Assembly: GCF_028826105.1 (NCBI RefSeq)
Contig: NZ_JAQGPL010000001.1
Span: forward strand, 15,001-79,000
Direction: 5' to 3'
Origin: Paenibacillus humicola
Lineage (GTDB): Bacteria; Bacillota; Bacilli; Paenibacillales; Paenibacillaceae
DNA: 64,000 nucleotides
Under the pieces are notes generated by a model. The model worked only from the letters and a program-made list of their open reading frames with translations, did no database searches and had not been told where the DNA came from. The translations under genes were made by a program, and so were the position numbers. Shown here piece after piece: positions 40,538 to 51,105 of the stretch (within the stretch, counting starts at the first letter, position 1; every line of letters starts with the position of its first letter).

Positions 40538-43033
40538 GTGACCGAAAAACAAAACGTGGTGGTGTTCCCCGATCTGCGGCGGACAAGCTTCGTGCAGTCG
40601 GCCGTACGGAAGGGAATGAATTGGGCGGCGACGCGGCGGTCGGTGCAAATGATCGCGTCGAGGAAATGGACCTTCGTTCTGGTGGCAATCGGCTTCCTGC
40701 TCGGGCGGGCGGTAATTCTGGAATCGCTGACACCGTTTGCCGCCGCTTACTTTGCCGTCATTTATTTTTTACGGCGGGACGCGGTGTTCCCGGTCGGACT
40801 TGCGATCGTGGCCGGAAGCTGGCTGGCCTTGTCGCCCGAGCCGATGTGGATCGCGATGGAGCTGGCCGTCCTCTACCTGCTGCTGAAAGGGCTGGAAACG
40901 TATGAACGCGCCGAACTGAACTACGCGCCGCTCCTTGTCTTCCTGTCTACATTGCTTGTCCGGCTGTTCGGCGTCGTGATCGCCGACTCGCTCAGCTGGT
41001 ACAAGCTGATGATGGTATCGGTGGAGGCGGCGCTCGGATTCGTGCTGACGCTGGTGTTCGTGCAGGCGGTCCCGGTACTCACGATGACGCGGAAAACGAC
41101 GGCGCTCCGGAGCGAGGAGATCATCTGTCTCATGATCATGCTCGCCTCGGTGATGACCGGGGCGGTCGGCTGGACCGTCTACGGGCTGTCGGTTGAGCAT
41201 ATCATGTCGCGAACGATGCTGCTGCTGTTTGCGTTCGTCGGCGGCGCGCCGCTCGGGGCCTCGGTCGGCGTCGTCGCCGGCCTCATCCTGAGCCTGGCCG
41301 ATCTGAACGCCATCGTGCAGATGAGCCTGCTCGCTTTTGCCGGGCTGCTCGCCGGACTGCTGCGCGACGGAGGCAAAATGGGGGTTGCCTTCGGCATGCT
41401 GCTCGGCTCGTCGATTCTGTCCATGTATGTCGGCAGCCAGACCGACGTCATGTCGTCGACCTGGGAATCGGTGGCGGCGATCCTGTTCTTCCTTATTACC
41501 CCGCGTTCGATGGTTCGCACCATCTCGAAATATGTGCCGGGCACAAGCGAGCATATCAAGTCGCAGCACGAATACGCGAAGCGGGTACGCGACGTGACGG
41601 CGCAGCGCGTGGCGCAGTTTTCCGAAGTATTCCGTCAGCTGTCGAAGAGCTTCGGACAAACCGTCGGCGCCAGCGAGGTCGAGAAACGGGAGGAGGCGGT
41701 AAACCATTTCATGAACGCGGCGTCGGAGAAAACGTGCAGCTCCTGCCACCGCAAAACGCTGTGCTGGGAAGGGCGTTTTTACGACACCTACCGGATGATG
41801 ACCGAGATGATGACATCGGTCGAGGAAGGACGGAAGATCGGGCCGAAGGAGGTGCCCAAGGATTGGAAGTCGCACTGCATTCATGCGCATCAAGTGCTGG
41901 GGGTGATGAACCAGGAGTACGAGCTGTACAAGCATGACCAGATTTGGAGAAAGCAGCTGAGTGATTCCCGGCAGCTGGTCGCCGAGCAGCTGTCGGGCGT
42001 ATCGCAGGTGATGGAGGATTTGGCGCGCGAAATCAAGCGGGAGGGGCAGCAGCTCCATTTGCAGGAGGAGCAAATCCGCGACGCGCTCGAGGGACTCGGC
42101 TTATCCATACAGGGCATCGATATCGTCAATCTGGAGGAGGGAAATGTAGAAATTGAAGTGTACCACGCGTTCGGGCGCGGGTACGACGAGTGCCGCAAAA
42201 TTATCGCGCCGCTGCTTTCCGACATTCTCGGCGAGCCGATCGCGGTCATGTCGGAACGATACCCGGACAAAAGCGGAGAGCCGGCGCTCGTCGTCTTCGG
42301 TTCGGCGAAGGCGTTCGAGGTCGAAACCGGCATAGCCGGCGTCGCCAAAGGAGGCGATTTGCTGTCGGGCGACAGCTTCAGCACCGTCGAGCTCGGCAAC
42401 GGCAAGTTCGCCGTCGCCATCAGCGACGGCATGGGCAACGGCGAGCGGGCCAAAGTGGAGAGCAGCACGGCGCTGACGATTCTGCAGCAGCTGCTGCAGT
42501 CCGGGATGGACGAGAAGCTCGCGATCAAGTCGGTCAATTCGGTGCTGCTGCTGCGGTCGTCCGAAGAGATTTTCGCAACCGTCGACGTTGCGCTTATCGA
42601 TATGTATACGGCGAAGACGACGTTTCTGAAAATCGGCTCGACGCCGAGCTTCATCAAGCGGGGCAGCGAGGTCATTCCGATTTCGGCGAACAATTTGCCG
42701 GTCGGCATCCTGCAGGAGATCGACATCGACCTGATCAGCGTGCAGCTGCAGCCGGGCGATACGCTCATCATGATGACCGACGGCATCTTCGATGCGCCGG
42801 GGCACGCGGTGAATAAGGAACTGTGGATGAAGCGGATCATCCAGGAGCTTAAGACCGAGGACCCGCAGGAAATCGCCGATATGCTGCTGGAAACGGTCGT
42901 CCGCTACCATAAAGGAGACATTCTTGACGATATGACCGTCGTCGTAGCTCGCGTGGACAAGCATCAGCCGGAGTGGGCGACGTTCCGCTGGCCGGGCCTG
43001 AGCAAGCTGGAGCGGCCGAGGACGGTGAGCTGA
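40538..43033 (+). CDS. spoIIE: Stage II sporulation protein E (PP2C-type phosphatase)
   Basis: SpoIIE dephosphorylates SpoIIAA to free sigma-F in the forespore and also acts at the polar septum. The 831-residue protein has about ten membrane spans (residues 30-320), a central regulatory helix region and a PP2C domain (about 590-800, with AISDGMGNGERAKVES and MMTDGIFDAPG holding the metal Asp residues). The GTG at 40538 is preferred since GGTGGTG lies 6 nt upstream; an ATG at 40523 is in frame. The promoter has the Spo0A-type 21-bp spacing. It ends before an orphan charged ORF. Confidence 0.96.
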   Translation: MTEKQNVVVFPDLRRTSFVQSAVRKGMNWAATRRSVQMIASRKWTFVLVAIGFLLGRAVILESLTPFAAAYFAVIYFLRRDAVFPVGLAIVAGSWLALSPEPMWIAMELAVLYLLLKGLETYERAELNYAPLLVFLSTLLVRLFGVVIADSLSWYKLMMVSVEAALGFVLTLVFVQAVPVLTMTRKTTALRSEEIICLMIMLASVMTGAVGWTVYGLSVEHIMSRTMLLLFAFVGGAPLGASVGVVAGLILSLADLNAIVQMSLLAFAGLLAGLLRDGGKMGVAFGMLLGSSILSMYVGSQTDVMSSTWESVAAILFFLITPRSMVRTISKYVPGTSEHIKSQHEYAKRVRDVTAQRVAQFSEVFRQLSKSFGQTVGASEVEKREEAVNHFMNAASEKTCSSCHRKTLCWEGRFYDTYRMMTEMMTSVEEGRKIGPKEVPKDWKSHCIHAHQVLGVMNQEYELYKHDQIWRKQLSDSRQLVAEQLSGVSQVMEDLAREIKREGQQLHLQEEQIRDALEGLGLSIQGIDIVNLEEGNVEIEVYHAFGRGYDECRKIIAPLLSDILGEPIAVMSERYPDKSGEPALVVFGSAKAFEVETGIAGVAKGGDLLSGDSFSTVELGNGKFAVAISDGMGNGERAKVESSTALTILQQLLQSGMDEKLAIKSVNSVLLLRSSEEIFATVDVALIDMYTAKTTFLKIGSTPSFIKRGSEVIPISANNLPVGILQEIDIDLISVQLQPGDTLIMMTDGIFDAPGHAVNKELWMKRIIQELKTEDPQEIADMLLETVVRYHKGDILDDMTVVVARVDKHQPEWATFRWPGLSKLERPRTVS

Positions 43034-43136
43034 GGCAGAAGGATCGATCGATTTCGATAAGCGACGAATAGACCGGATACGCTTTTGCACGCAGGCCGTG
43101 CGCCAAAATGAATATAAATGAGAGAGGACGTGCCCT

Positions 43137-43688
43137 ATGAGCGCTCAAAAAATAACGGTAACGATCAATATTACGGTTCAACTAACGGTATCGGAGGAGG
43201 AGAAGGCGCCGGCCTGGAACGATTACTGGGAGCAGTATCGTCTGGCGGAGCGCGGCCAAAAGCAGGACGCGGAGAAAGCCGCCCAGCCTGCGCTGGCGGA
43301 GGTTGCGGCAGCGGTGGACATGGAGGAGGAACTCCCGCACAAGGAGGAGAAGCCAGAACGGAAGTCCGCGGCATCCGGCTCGAAGTCGCTGCAGGAGGCG
43401 CCGGGCAGGGAGGACGCCGGCCGGCCTAAGCCGCTCGCCAAGACGGGCTTCCTGAAAGCGAAACGGAAGAAATCGCCGCCGGCGCAAATACGCCGAATGC
43501 GAAGCCGGATGAAGAAGCGAACGGTATGGCGGGAGGGGCGCCTTGCCCGGTATCCCGCAATCGCTGGGGCGGGCCGTCCGATCGGGGCGCGAACGAACGG
43601 AGGCCGGTCCGGAAAGGCTCGCCCGCTGAAAAGCATACGTTATATCGAGGCTCCGTCTATCGGGCCGCCGCCGCACAAGTCCGCCTGA
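43137..43688 (+). CDS. Charged low-complexity protein of unknown function
   Basis: The 183-residue frame begins MSAQKITVTINITVQLTVSE, a beta-strand-like start, continues with KAPAWNDYWEQYRLAERGQ and an acidic Glu/Lys/Ala region to about 100, then becomes strongly basic (KAKRKKSPPAQIRRMRSRMK). The stop codon lies inside the stem of the terminator at 43679. Another frame from about 43430 reads as acidic, protein-like sequence (ETEEIAAGANTPNAKPDEEA), so a frameshift near there is possible and the C-terminal half is uncertain. It has no B. subtilis counterpart here and I do not recognise it. Confidence 0.5.
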   Translation: MSAQKITVTINITVQLTVSEEEKAPAWNDYWEQYRLAERGQKQDAEKAAQPALAEVAAAVDMEEELPHKEEKPERKSAASGSKSLQEAPGREDAGRPKPLAKTGFLKAKRKKSPPAQIRRMRSRMKKRTVWREGRLARYPAIAGAGRPIGARTNGGRSGKARPLKSIRYIEAPSIGPPPHKSA

Positions 43689-43706
43689 ACAGGCGGGCTT
43701 TTTTCG
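43679..43706 (+). terminator. Terminator downstream of spoIIE cluster
   Basis: A GTCCGCCTG / CAGGCGGGC stem with a 2-nt AA loop (first pairs may open) is followed by TTTTTT. Confidence 0.8.
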
Positions 43707-43728
43707 TTTGTCCGCTGATTATTTCCTC

Positions 43729-43758
43729 TCAAAAGTGGGCACGCTGGTAGAGATACTA
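43729..43758 (+). promoter_or_regulatory. Possible forespore promoter of yabS-yabT
   Basis: GATACTA at 43752-43758 matches 6 of 7 of the sigma-G -10; TCAAAA at 43729-43734 is a weak -35 at 17 bp. B. subtilis yabT is a forespore gene. Confidence 0.35.
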
Positions 43759-43792
43759 GCGGTAGATTCCATGTTTTAGGGGATGACGAGTC

Positions 43793-44521
43793 ATGAAACA
43801 AATCTTGCTTATCACCGACGGCTGCTCCAATGTCGGCGTCAGTCCGGTCGTCGCTGCCGCGCAGGCTTATGCGGAAGGCATCACGGTCAACGTCGTAGGC
43901 GTTGTCGATCAAGGCGATCTTGGCGAATTCGGCGCGTCGGAGATCGAGGAAATCGCCCGCTCGGGCGGCGGCCTCAGCCGTCTGGCCCATACGCGGCAGC
44001 TGTCGCAAACCGTGCAAATGCTGACGCGCAAAACGGTCGCGCAGACGATACAGCAGGCCGTTCAGCGGGAGCTGAAGCATGTGTTTGGCGCCTCGTCGAT
44101 CGAAGCGCTGCCGCCGGAGAAGCGGGGCGAGGTGGTGCGCGTCATCGACGAGCTGGGTGAGACGAGCCGCCTGCAGGTTGCCCTGCTAATCGATGCAAGC
44201 GCCAGCATGAAGCCGAAGCTCGCGGCCGTCGAGGAAGCGATCCGGGATTTGGCGCTCAGCCTCCAGTCCCGCCAGGGGAGCAGCGAAATCGCGGTGTTCC
44301 ATTTTCCCGGCTCGGCTTACGGCGAGGATTGCCGGCTAATCCTGGACTGGACGGGCGATGTCGGCGGCGTGACGTCGATCTTTCCGAAGCTGCAAATGCG
44401 GGGTACGACGCCGACGGGACCAGCGCTCATGCACGTCATTGATTTTTTCCGAAAACCCGATTATGGTAATAGGAAGAATGATGACGAAACGGGCGGGATG
44501 CTGAGTGACCACGTCGTTTGA
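43793..44521 (+). CDS. yabS: VWA-domain protein (YabS)
   Basis: The 242-residue protein is a von Willebrand factor A domain protein like B. subtilis YabS. It begins KQILLITDGCSNVGVSPVVA, and a second part carries the MIDAS motif LIDASASMKP (DxSxS, near residue 133) with a later metal-coordinating GTTPTGPAL. Such domains mediate metal-dependent protein contacts; the partner is unknown. It overlaps the kinase gene yabT by 17 nt, suggesting that they work together in the forespore. AGGGGA precedes the ATG. Confidence 0.88.
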   Translation: MKQILLITDGCSNVGVSPVVAAAQAYAEGITVNVVGVVDQGDLGEFGASEIEEIARSGGGLSRLAHTRQLSQTVQMLTRKTVAQTIQQAVQRELKHVFGASSIEALPPEKRGEVVRVIDELGETSRLQVALLIDASASMKPKLAAVEEAIRDLALSLQSRQGSSEIAVFHFPGSAYGEDCRLILDWTGDVGGVTSIFPKLQMRGTTPTGPALMHVIDFFRKPDYGNRKNDDETGGMLSDHVV

Positions 44522-45419
44522 AGAGAGCTTCCCGCGCGGTACGGTCATCCGGGGCAAATGGAGGCAGGGCAGCTACCGGGTGGAACGGCTGCTCGGCGCC
44601 GGAGCGAACGGCAAAGTGTTCCTCGTCGAACGGGACCGAAGCTGGTATGCGCTGAAAGTAGGCTCGGATGCGGTCGACCTGCAGTCGGAGGTTAACGTGC
44701 TGCAATCCATTGCCGGGCGGAAACGAGGCGCCTCGTTCCTTGTCGATGTCGACGATTGCCGGGCCTTGGACGGCCGGGAATACCCGTTTTATGTGATGCA
44801 GTACGTGCGCGGCTCGACGCTCTCGGACTACTTGTCCCGGCACGGGATGGAATGGCTTCCGGTCGTCGGCTACAGCCTGCTGATGAAGCTGGCGGAGCTG
44901 CACGAAGCGGGGTGGACGTTCGGCGATTTGAAGCTTGAGAACGTCATCGCGCTCGATTACGGCCGCGTGGAGCTTATCGATTTCGGCGGCGCCACGGCTT
45001 TCGGCAAGAGCGTCCGGCAGTTTACCGAGATCTACGACCGGGGCTATTGGAACGCCGGCTCGCGGACGGCGGAAGCGGGGTACGATTTGTTCTCATTCGC
45101 GGTGCTGCTCATTCAGCTTTGCGAGCACCGCCGGCTTTCGCAGCTGACCGCCAATCTGCTGCCGCAGACGCGTTCGCCCGAGGAGCTGCTCCGGCTCGCC
45201 CGCTCGAACCCCGAGCTTAAACCGTTCGACGGCTGGCTTCGCAAGGCGCTGCTTGGCGAATTCGGGAGCGTGCGCGAGGCGGCGGCGTCCTGGCAGCAGT
45301 GGATGCGCCCGGAGCGGCGCAAGCAATCGGAGACGCCCCGGTGGATGAAGGGGCTGTTTGCCGTCTCGGCGATTTTGCTGGCCACGACCATTTACTGGCT
45401 GCTGCGGACCGGGTCTTGA
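44505..45419 (+). CDS. yabT: Membrane-anchored Hanks-type Ser/Thr kinase YabT
   Basis: YabT is a forespore kinase activated by DNA; in B. subtilis it phosphorylates RecA and AbrB among others. The 304-residue protein has a glycine-rich loop GAGANGKVFL, the ATP-Lys in YALKVG, a catalytic loop GDLKLENV and the metal motif IDFGGA. The HRD motif is altered (FGD). A C-terminal membrane span (about 281-300, FAVSAILLATTIYWLL) anchors it. The start is GTG within yabS. Both the enzyme and its known target AbrB are encoded in this window. Confidence 0.92.
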   Translation: MTTSFEESFPRGTVIRGKWRQGSYRVERLLGAGANGKVFLVERDRSWYALKVGSDAVDLQSEVNVLQSIAGRKRGASFLVDVDDCRALDGREYPFYVMQYVRGSTLSDYLSRHGMEWLPVVGYSLLMKLAELHEAGWTFGDLKLENVIALDYGRVELIDFGGATAFGKSVRQFTEIYDRGYWNAGSRTAEAGYDLFSFAVLLIQLCEHRRLSQLTANLLPQTRSPEELLRLARSNPELKPFDGWLRKALLGEFGSVREAAASWQQWMRPERRKQSETPRWMKGLFAVSAILLATTIYWLLRTGS

Positions 45420-45499
45420 TGAAGGAGGCCAAGGCGGACGCGGCGGCTTTTGTGCATTCGCCGCCCAAGCGCGTTTAAGAGAAACGGGAGGGGGCTCTA

Positions 45500-46954
45500 A
45501 TGGAAGCGATGGACAAATGGCTCATCGAAGTAGCTGCGGCCGCGAGGGAGGAACGGCTATGGTCGGATGGCGATACGATCGTCGTCGCCGTCTCGGGCGG
45601 ACCCGACTCGGCCGCGCTGCTGCATATGCTGCACCGGTTGTCCGGGCCCGGGCGTCTTCGCTTGGTCGCCGCCCATGTCGACCACGGGTTCAGGGGCGAA
45701 GAATCGGCCCGCGAAGCGGAGGGCGTGCGGCAGCTGGCGGCCGCGCTCGGCGTGCCTTGCGAAACGGTCAGCATCGACGTTCCTTCCTATATAAAGGAAA
45801 CCGGACTTAATCCGCACGTCGCGGCCCGTGAGAAAAGGTACGCGTTCCTGCATGAGGTCGCGGAGCGTAACGGAGCGCGGCGCATCGCGCTGGGCCATCA
45901 CGCCGACGACCAGGCGGAGACCGTCCTCATGCGAATTTTAAGGGGGACGAGCCCCGGCGGACTGGCCGGAATCCCGATGCGCAGAACCGAAAAAAACGTG
46001 GAACTTATTCGGCCGCTTTTGCGTATTTACAAGGCAGACATCCTGAGCTACTGCAAACATTGGGCCATTCCGTACAGCGTAGACAGCAGCAATCTGAAGC
46101 GCGACTATTACCGCAACCGGGTCCGCCTCGACGTGCTGCCGGCACTGAAGGAATACAACCCTGAACTCCCCGCCGCGCTGGTCCGGCTCTCCGAGCTGGC
46201 CGCCCGTGAGGACGATTGGATGGACCGGGAAGCGAGGCGCGCGTTCGACGCCTGCGTCCGGCCCGGCCGCGACGGATGCCAAATGACCCGCAAAGCGCTG
46301 CTGGACCTGCATGTCGCTTTACAAAGGAGATTGATTAAACTAATATTAGATTACGTTGGAATGGAAACGGAATCCACTTCTTTCATCACCGTCGAAACGG
46401 TGCGGGCGGCCGCCGCGGACGGCGCCGCGTCGTCCTCGCGTTTGGACCTGGGAGGCGGGGTCCGGCTTGTTCGGGAATACGAGGAGCTCCGGTTCCTCCG
46501 GGCGCACGCGGCCCGGACGGCCGAGCTTGATACGGTCGCTTACGAATATACCGTGGCAGGAACGGGAACGGCCGTGCGGATTAAGGAAGCGGGTATCACG
46601 CTCGCATTCGCGGAGGAGCTGACGGCAGCCGGCCGTACGCCGCGCGGACGAGACGAGACGGCATTCGACGCCGATCGGATTTCCTTTCCGCTGACGGTGC
46701 GCAACCGGCGTCCGGGCGACCGGATGCGGGTGATGGGTTTAAACGGCACCAAAAAAGTGCAAGATATGTTCGTTGACGAGCGCGTCCCCCGTTCTTTGCG
46801 GGAGAAGCTTCCGCTGCTTGTCGATGCCGAAGGGACCGTCATCTGGATTCCCGGTATCCGCCGTTCGACGGCCGCACCGGTTACCGCTGCAACGTCGCGG
46901 GTGCTGCGCGTGCGGGCGGAAGGACCGGTGAACGGCAGGGGTCAACCCGAATAA
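45500..46954 (+). CDS. tilS: tRNA(Ile)-lysidine synthetase
   Basis: TilS converts C34 of the AUA-reading tRNA-Ile to lysidine and is essential. The 484-residue protein has the PP-loop VAVSGGPDSAAL (SGGPDS at 32-37), HVDHGFRG, GHHADDQAETVLMRI and RNRVRLDVLP, then the TilS C-terminal substrate-binding domains with RRPGDRM near 405. GGGAGGGGG precedes the ATG. hprT follows, as in B. subtilis, where the two proteins also form a regulatory complex for ftsH. Confidence 0.96.
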   Translation: MEAMDKWLIEVAAAAREERLWSDGDTIVVAVSGGPDSAALLHMLHRLSGPGRLRLVAAHVDHGFRGEESAREAEGVRQLAAALGVPCETVSIDVPSYIKETGLNPHVAAREKRYAFLHEVAERNGARRIALGHHADDQAETVLMRILRGTSPGGLAGIPMRRTEKNVELIRPLLRIYKADILSYCKHWAIPYSVDSSNLKRDYYRNRVRLDVLPALKEYNPELPAALVRLSELAAREDDWMDREARRAFDACVRPGRDGCQMTRKALLDLHVALQRRLIKLILDYVGMETESTSFITVETVRAAAADGAASSSRLDLGGGVRLVREYEELRFLRAHAARTAELDTVAYEYTVAGTGTAVRIKEAGITLAFAEELTAAGRTPRGRDETAFDADRISFPLTVRNRRPGDRMRVMGLNGTKKVQDMFVDERVPRSLREKLPLLVDAEGTVIWIPGIRRSTAAPVTAATSRVLRVRAEGPVNGRGQPE

Positions 46955-47006
46955 GATGCACTGATTCATTCATAGGTATAGGTACAACAAGTAGGAGGTC
47001 CCGGCA

Positions 47007-47546
47007 TTGCTTAGCGATATTCAAGAAGTCCTTTATGACGCCGGCCAAATTCAGCAGAAGGTGCGCGAGCTTGGCGAAACGATCAGCCGGGATTTCGATG
47101 GACGCAATCCGCTCGTGATCTGCGTGCTGAAAGGCGCCTTTATTTTTATGGCCGATCTGGTCAAAAGCATGACGATTCCGCTCGAGATCGATTTTATGGC
47201 GGTATCGAGCTACGGGCAATCGACCAAAACAAGCGGCGTCGTCAAAATTATGAAGGATCTCGACGCGCCCGTTCAGGGACGCGAGGTCATCCTGGTCGAA
47301 GACATCGTGGACAGCGGATTGACGCTCAGCTATTTGATCGACGTGCTGGAGCGGCGCAATGCCAAATCCGTCACGCTCGTTACGCTGTTCGATAAACCGT
47401 CCGGACGCAAGGTCGAGCTCGAGGCCGATTATAAAGGGTTCATTTTACCCGATGCGTTTGTCGTCGGATACGGGCTTGATTACGCGGAGAAATACCGCAA
47501 TTTGCCCCTGATCGGCGTTCTGAAGCCTGAAGTATACGGGAAGTAA
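47007..47546 (+). CDS. hprT: Hypoxanthine phosphoribosyltransferase
   Basis: HprT salvages hypoxanthine and guanine using PRPP. The 179-residue protein has the PRPP-binding motif VILVEDIVDSGLTL (about 92-105), DFMAVSSYG upstream of it and a purine-binding region with KGFILPDAFVVGYGLDY. The start is TTG with TAGGAGGT about 8 nt upstream. It lies between tilS and ftsH. Confidence 0.96.
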   Translation: MLSDIQEVLYDAGQIQQKVRELGETISRDFDGRNPLVICVLKGAFIFMADLVKSMTIPLEIDFMAVSSYGQSTKTSGVVKIMKDLDAPVQGREVILVEDIVDSGLTLSYLIDVLERRNAKSVTLVTLFDKPSGRKVELEADYKGFILPDAFVVGYGLDYAEKYRNLPLIGVLKPEVYGK

Positions 47547-47622
47547 GCACACTTGTCCTTAAGACGCAGGACTAGAAACTCCATGCTAGTGCCCGGCCGT
47601 ACATGCCTCATCTCCCTTTCGT

Positions 47623-47652
47623 TTGTAGTGGGGAAACATGCTATGGTAAAAT
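47623..47652 (+). promoter_or_regulatory. Candidate sigma-A promoter of ftsH
   Basis: TTGTAG at 47623-47628 and TAAAAT at 47647-47652 have an 18-bp spacer, with an extended -10 (TGG directly before TAAAAT). Confidence 0.55.
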
Positions 47653-47681
47653 ATTTGAAGCGTCTTGAGAGGAGGTAAGGG

Positions 47682-49682
<2,001 letters not shown>

Positions 49683-49700
49683 GATGAATCGGTAAAGAAG

Positions 49701-49737
49701 ATGCCCGCTGCGGAACTCCGCGGCGGGCATTTTTTTG
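49701..49737 (+). terminator. Terminator after ftsH
   Basis: ATGCCCGCTGCGG pairs with CCGCGGCGGGCAT (GC-rich stem) and is followed by seven T. Confidence 0.92.
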
Positions 49738-50131
49738 AAGAGTTATGTCTCGCCTTTTTTCTCGATCGAACGAAGGAACTCCTCCGGTTCATCGGCTTCA
49801 CGGCGGACAAGCCGCAAGCTGGATCGCCGTTCACTCCGGTAAATCGCCGGATGGCGCATCAGGGGGCGGACGGGTAAGCAGCAAGGCGGTACGCGGGGCC
49901 CAAGGCGAAATCTTTGCCAAGAAGGTCCGAAACGGGCCGTTTTATCGGTTGACAGCCGCTGTGGCCTTGTGTAAATTAAATGTTAATCGCCGTATTCAGG
50001 GTGATAACTTTCGACGAATGGACACATTATAGATAAACGACGGGGTCTCGGGTTGTGTGCGCAGTCGACGTCGGATTGCGACCCAGTTTGTGCATCTGTT
50101 CACAAAGTCAGGATGTAGAGGAGAATGGTCC
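49738..50131. other. nadA leader region
   Basis: About 390 nt with no convincing gene; an open frame at 49745-50032 has no ribosome-binding site and an unbiased composition. The right part holds the nadA promoter and a roughly 150-nt untranslated leader. Confidence 0.55.
49949..49977 (+). promoter_or_regulatory. Sigma-A promoter of nadABC
   Basis: TTGACA at 49949-49954 and TAAATT at 49972-49977 have a 17-bp spacer. Confidence 0.65.
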
Positions 50132-51070
50132 ATGGAGGCTCTGGCTCTCGAGCGGAAAGCGGAACAAAACCGCGAGCTGCGGGAACGTCTCTTGCAGCTG
50201 AAGAAAGAGCGCAACGCAATTATTTTGGCTCATTATTACCAGCGCGACGAAGTACAGGAGGTGGCCGATTTCCGCGGGGATTCGTTCCTGCTTGCCCAGA
50301 AGGCGGCGCAGACCGATGCGGATACGATCGTGTTTTGCGGCGTTCATTTCATGGGCGAGAGCGCCAAAATATTAGCGCCGAACAAAACCGTCCTCATCCC
50401 TGACGAACGCGCCGGCTGTCCGATGGCCGACATGGTGAACGTGGACGGGCTTCGCAAGCTGAAAGCGCAGCATCCGAACGCGACCGTCGTCACGTATATC
50501 AATTCTTCGGCGGAAATCAAGGCGGAGACGGACATCTGCTGCACCTCGGCCAATGCGCTGAAAGTCGTCAATTCGGTCGAAGGCGACGAAGTGATCTGGG
50601 TGCCGGACAAAAACCTCGGCGATTACGTGCAGCGCCACACCGACAAAAAAATGATCATTTGGGAAGGGTACTGCAATACGCACGACATGCTTACCGTGAA
50701 GGATGTCGAGGAAATGAAAGCGAAATATCCGAATGCCCAGTTTGTCGTGCATCCCGAGTGCCGGCCCGAGGTCGTGAAGCTCGGCGATTTTGTGGGCAGC
50801 ACAACCGCGATCATCAAATACTGCAAGGAGTCGGATTGCAAAGAATTTATCGTCGGCACCGAGGACGGAACCGGCTATCAGCTGCGGCTCGACAGCCCGG
50901 ACAAAACATTCCATTTTGCAACCAAATATTTAGTCTGCCCGAACATGAAGGTCAATAACCTGAAAAAGCTGGTCAAATGTTTGGAAACGATGCAGCCGCA
51001 AATTTATGTTCCCGAGCAAATCGCGGAGAAAGCCCGCTTGTCCCTGGAGCGCATGTTACAAGTGAAGTAG
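50132..51070 (+). CDS. nadA: Quinolinate synthase NadA
   Basis: NadA condenses iminoaspartate with dihydroxyacetone phosphate to quinolinate using a [4Fe-4S] cluster. The 312-residue protein shows ILAHYYQRDEVQEVADF, FCGVHFMGESAKIL, DERAGCPMADM, the HPEC cysteine and LVCPNMKVNNL, which supply the three cluster Cys. The ATG at 50132 has AGAGGAGA upstream; an earlier in-frame start at 50057 lacks a site. It heads a nadA-nadB-nadC operon placed here between ftsH and coaX, unlike B. subtilis, where it lies elsewhere. Confidence 0.95.
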   Translation: MEALALERKAEQNRELRERLLQLKKERNAIILAHYYQRDEVQEVADFRGDSFLLAQKAAQTDADTIVFCGVHFMGESAKILAPNKTVLIPDERAGCPMADMVNVDGLRKLKAQHPNATVVTYINSSAEIKAETDICCTSANALKVVNSVEGDEVIWVPDKNLGDYVQRHTDKKMIIWEGYCNTHDMLTVKDVEEMKAKYPNAQFVVHPECRPEVVKLGDFVGSTTAIIKYCKESDCKEFIVGTEDGTGYQLRLDSPDKTFHFATKYLVCPNMKVNNLKKLVKCLETMQPQIYVPEQIAEKARLSLERMLQVK

Positions 51071-51105
51071 CATGCGCTACTCTCTTTTCCGAAGAAAGGA
51101 ATTCG

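Noticed and set aside
49745..50032. 95-codon frame in the ftsH-nadA gap
   Set aside because: No ribosome-binding site, mixed composition, and it contains the nadA promoter.
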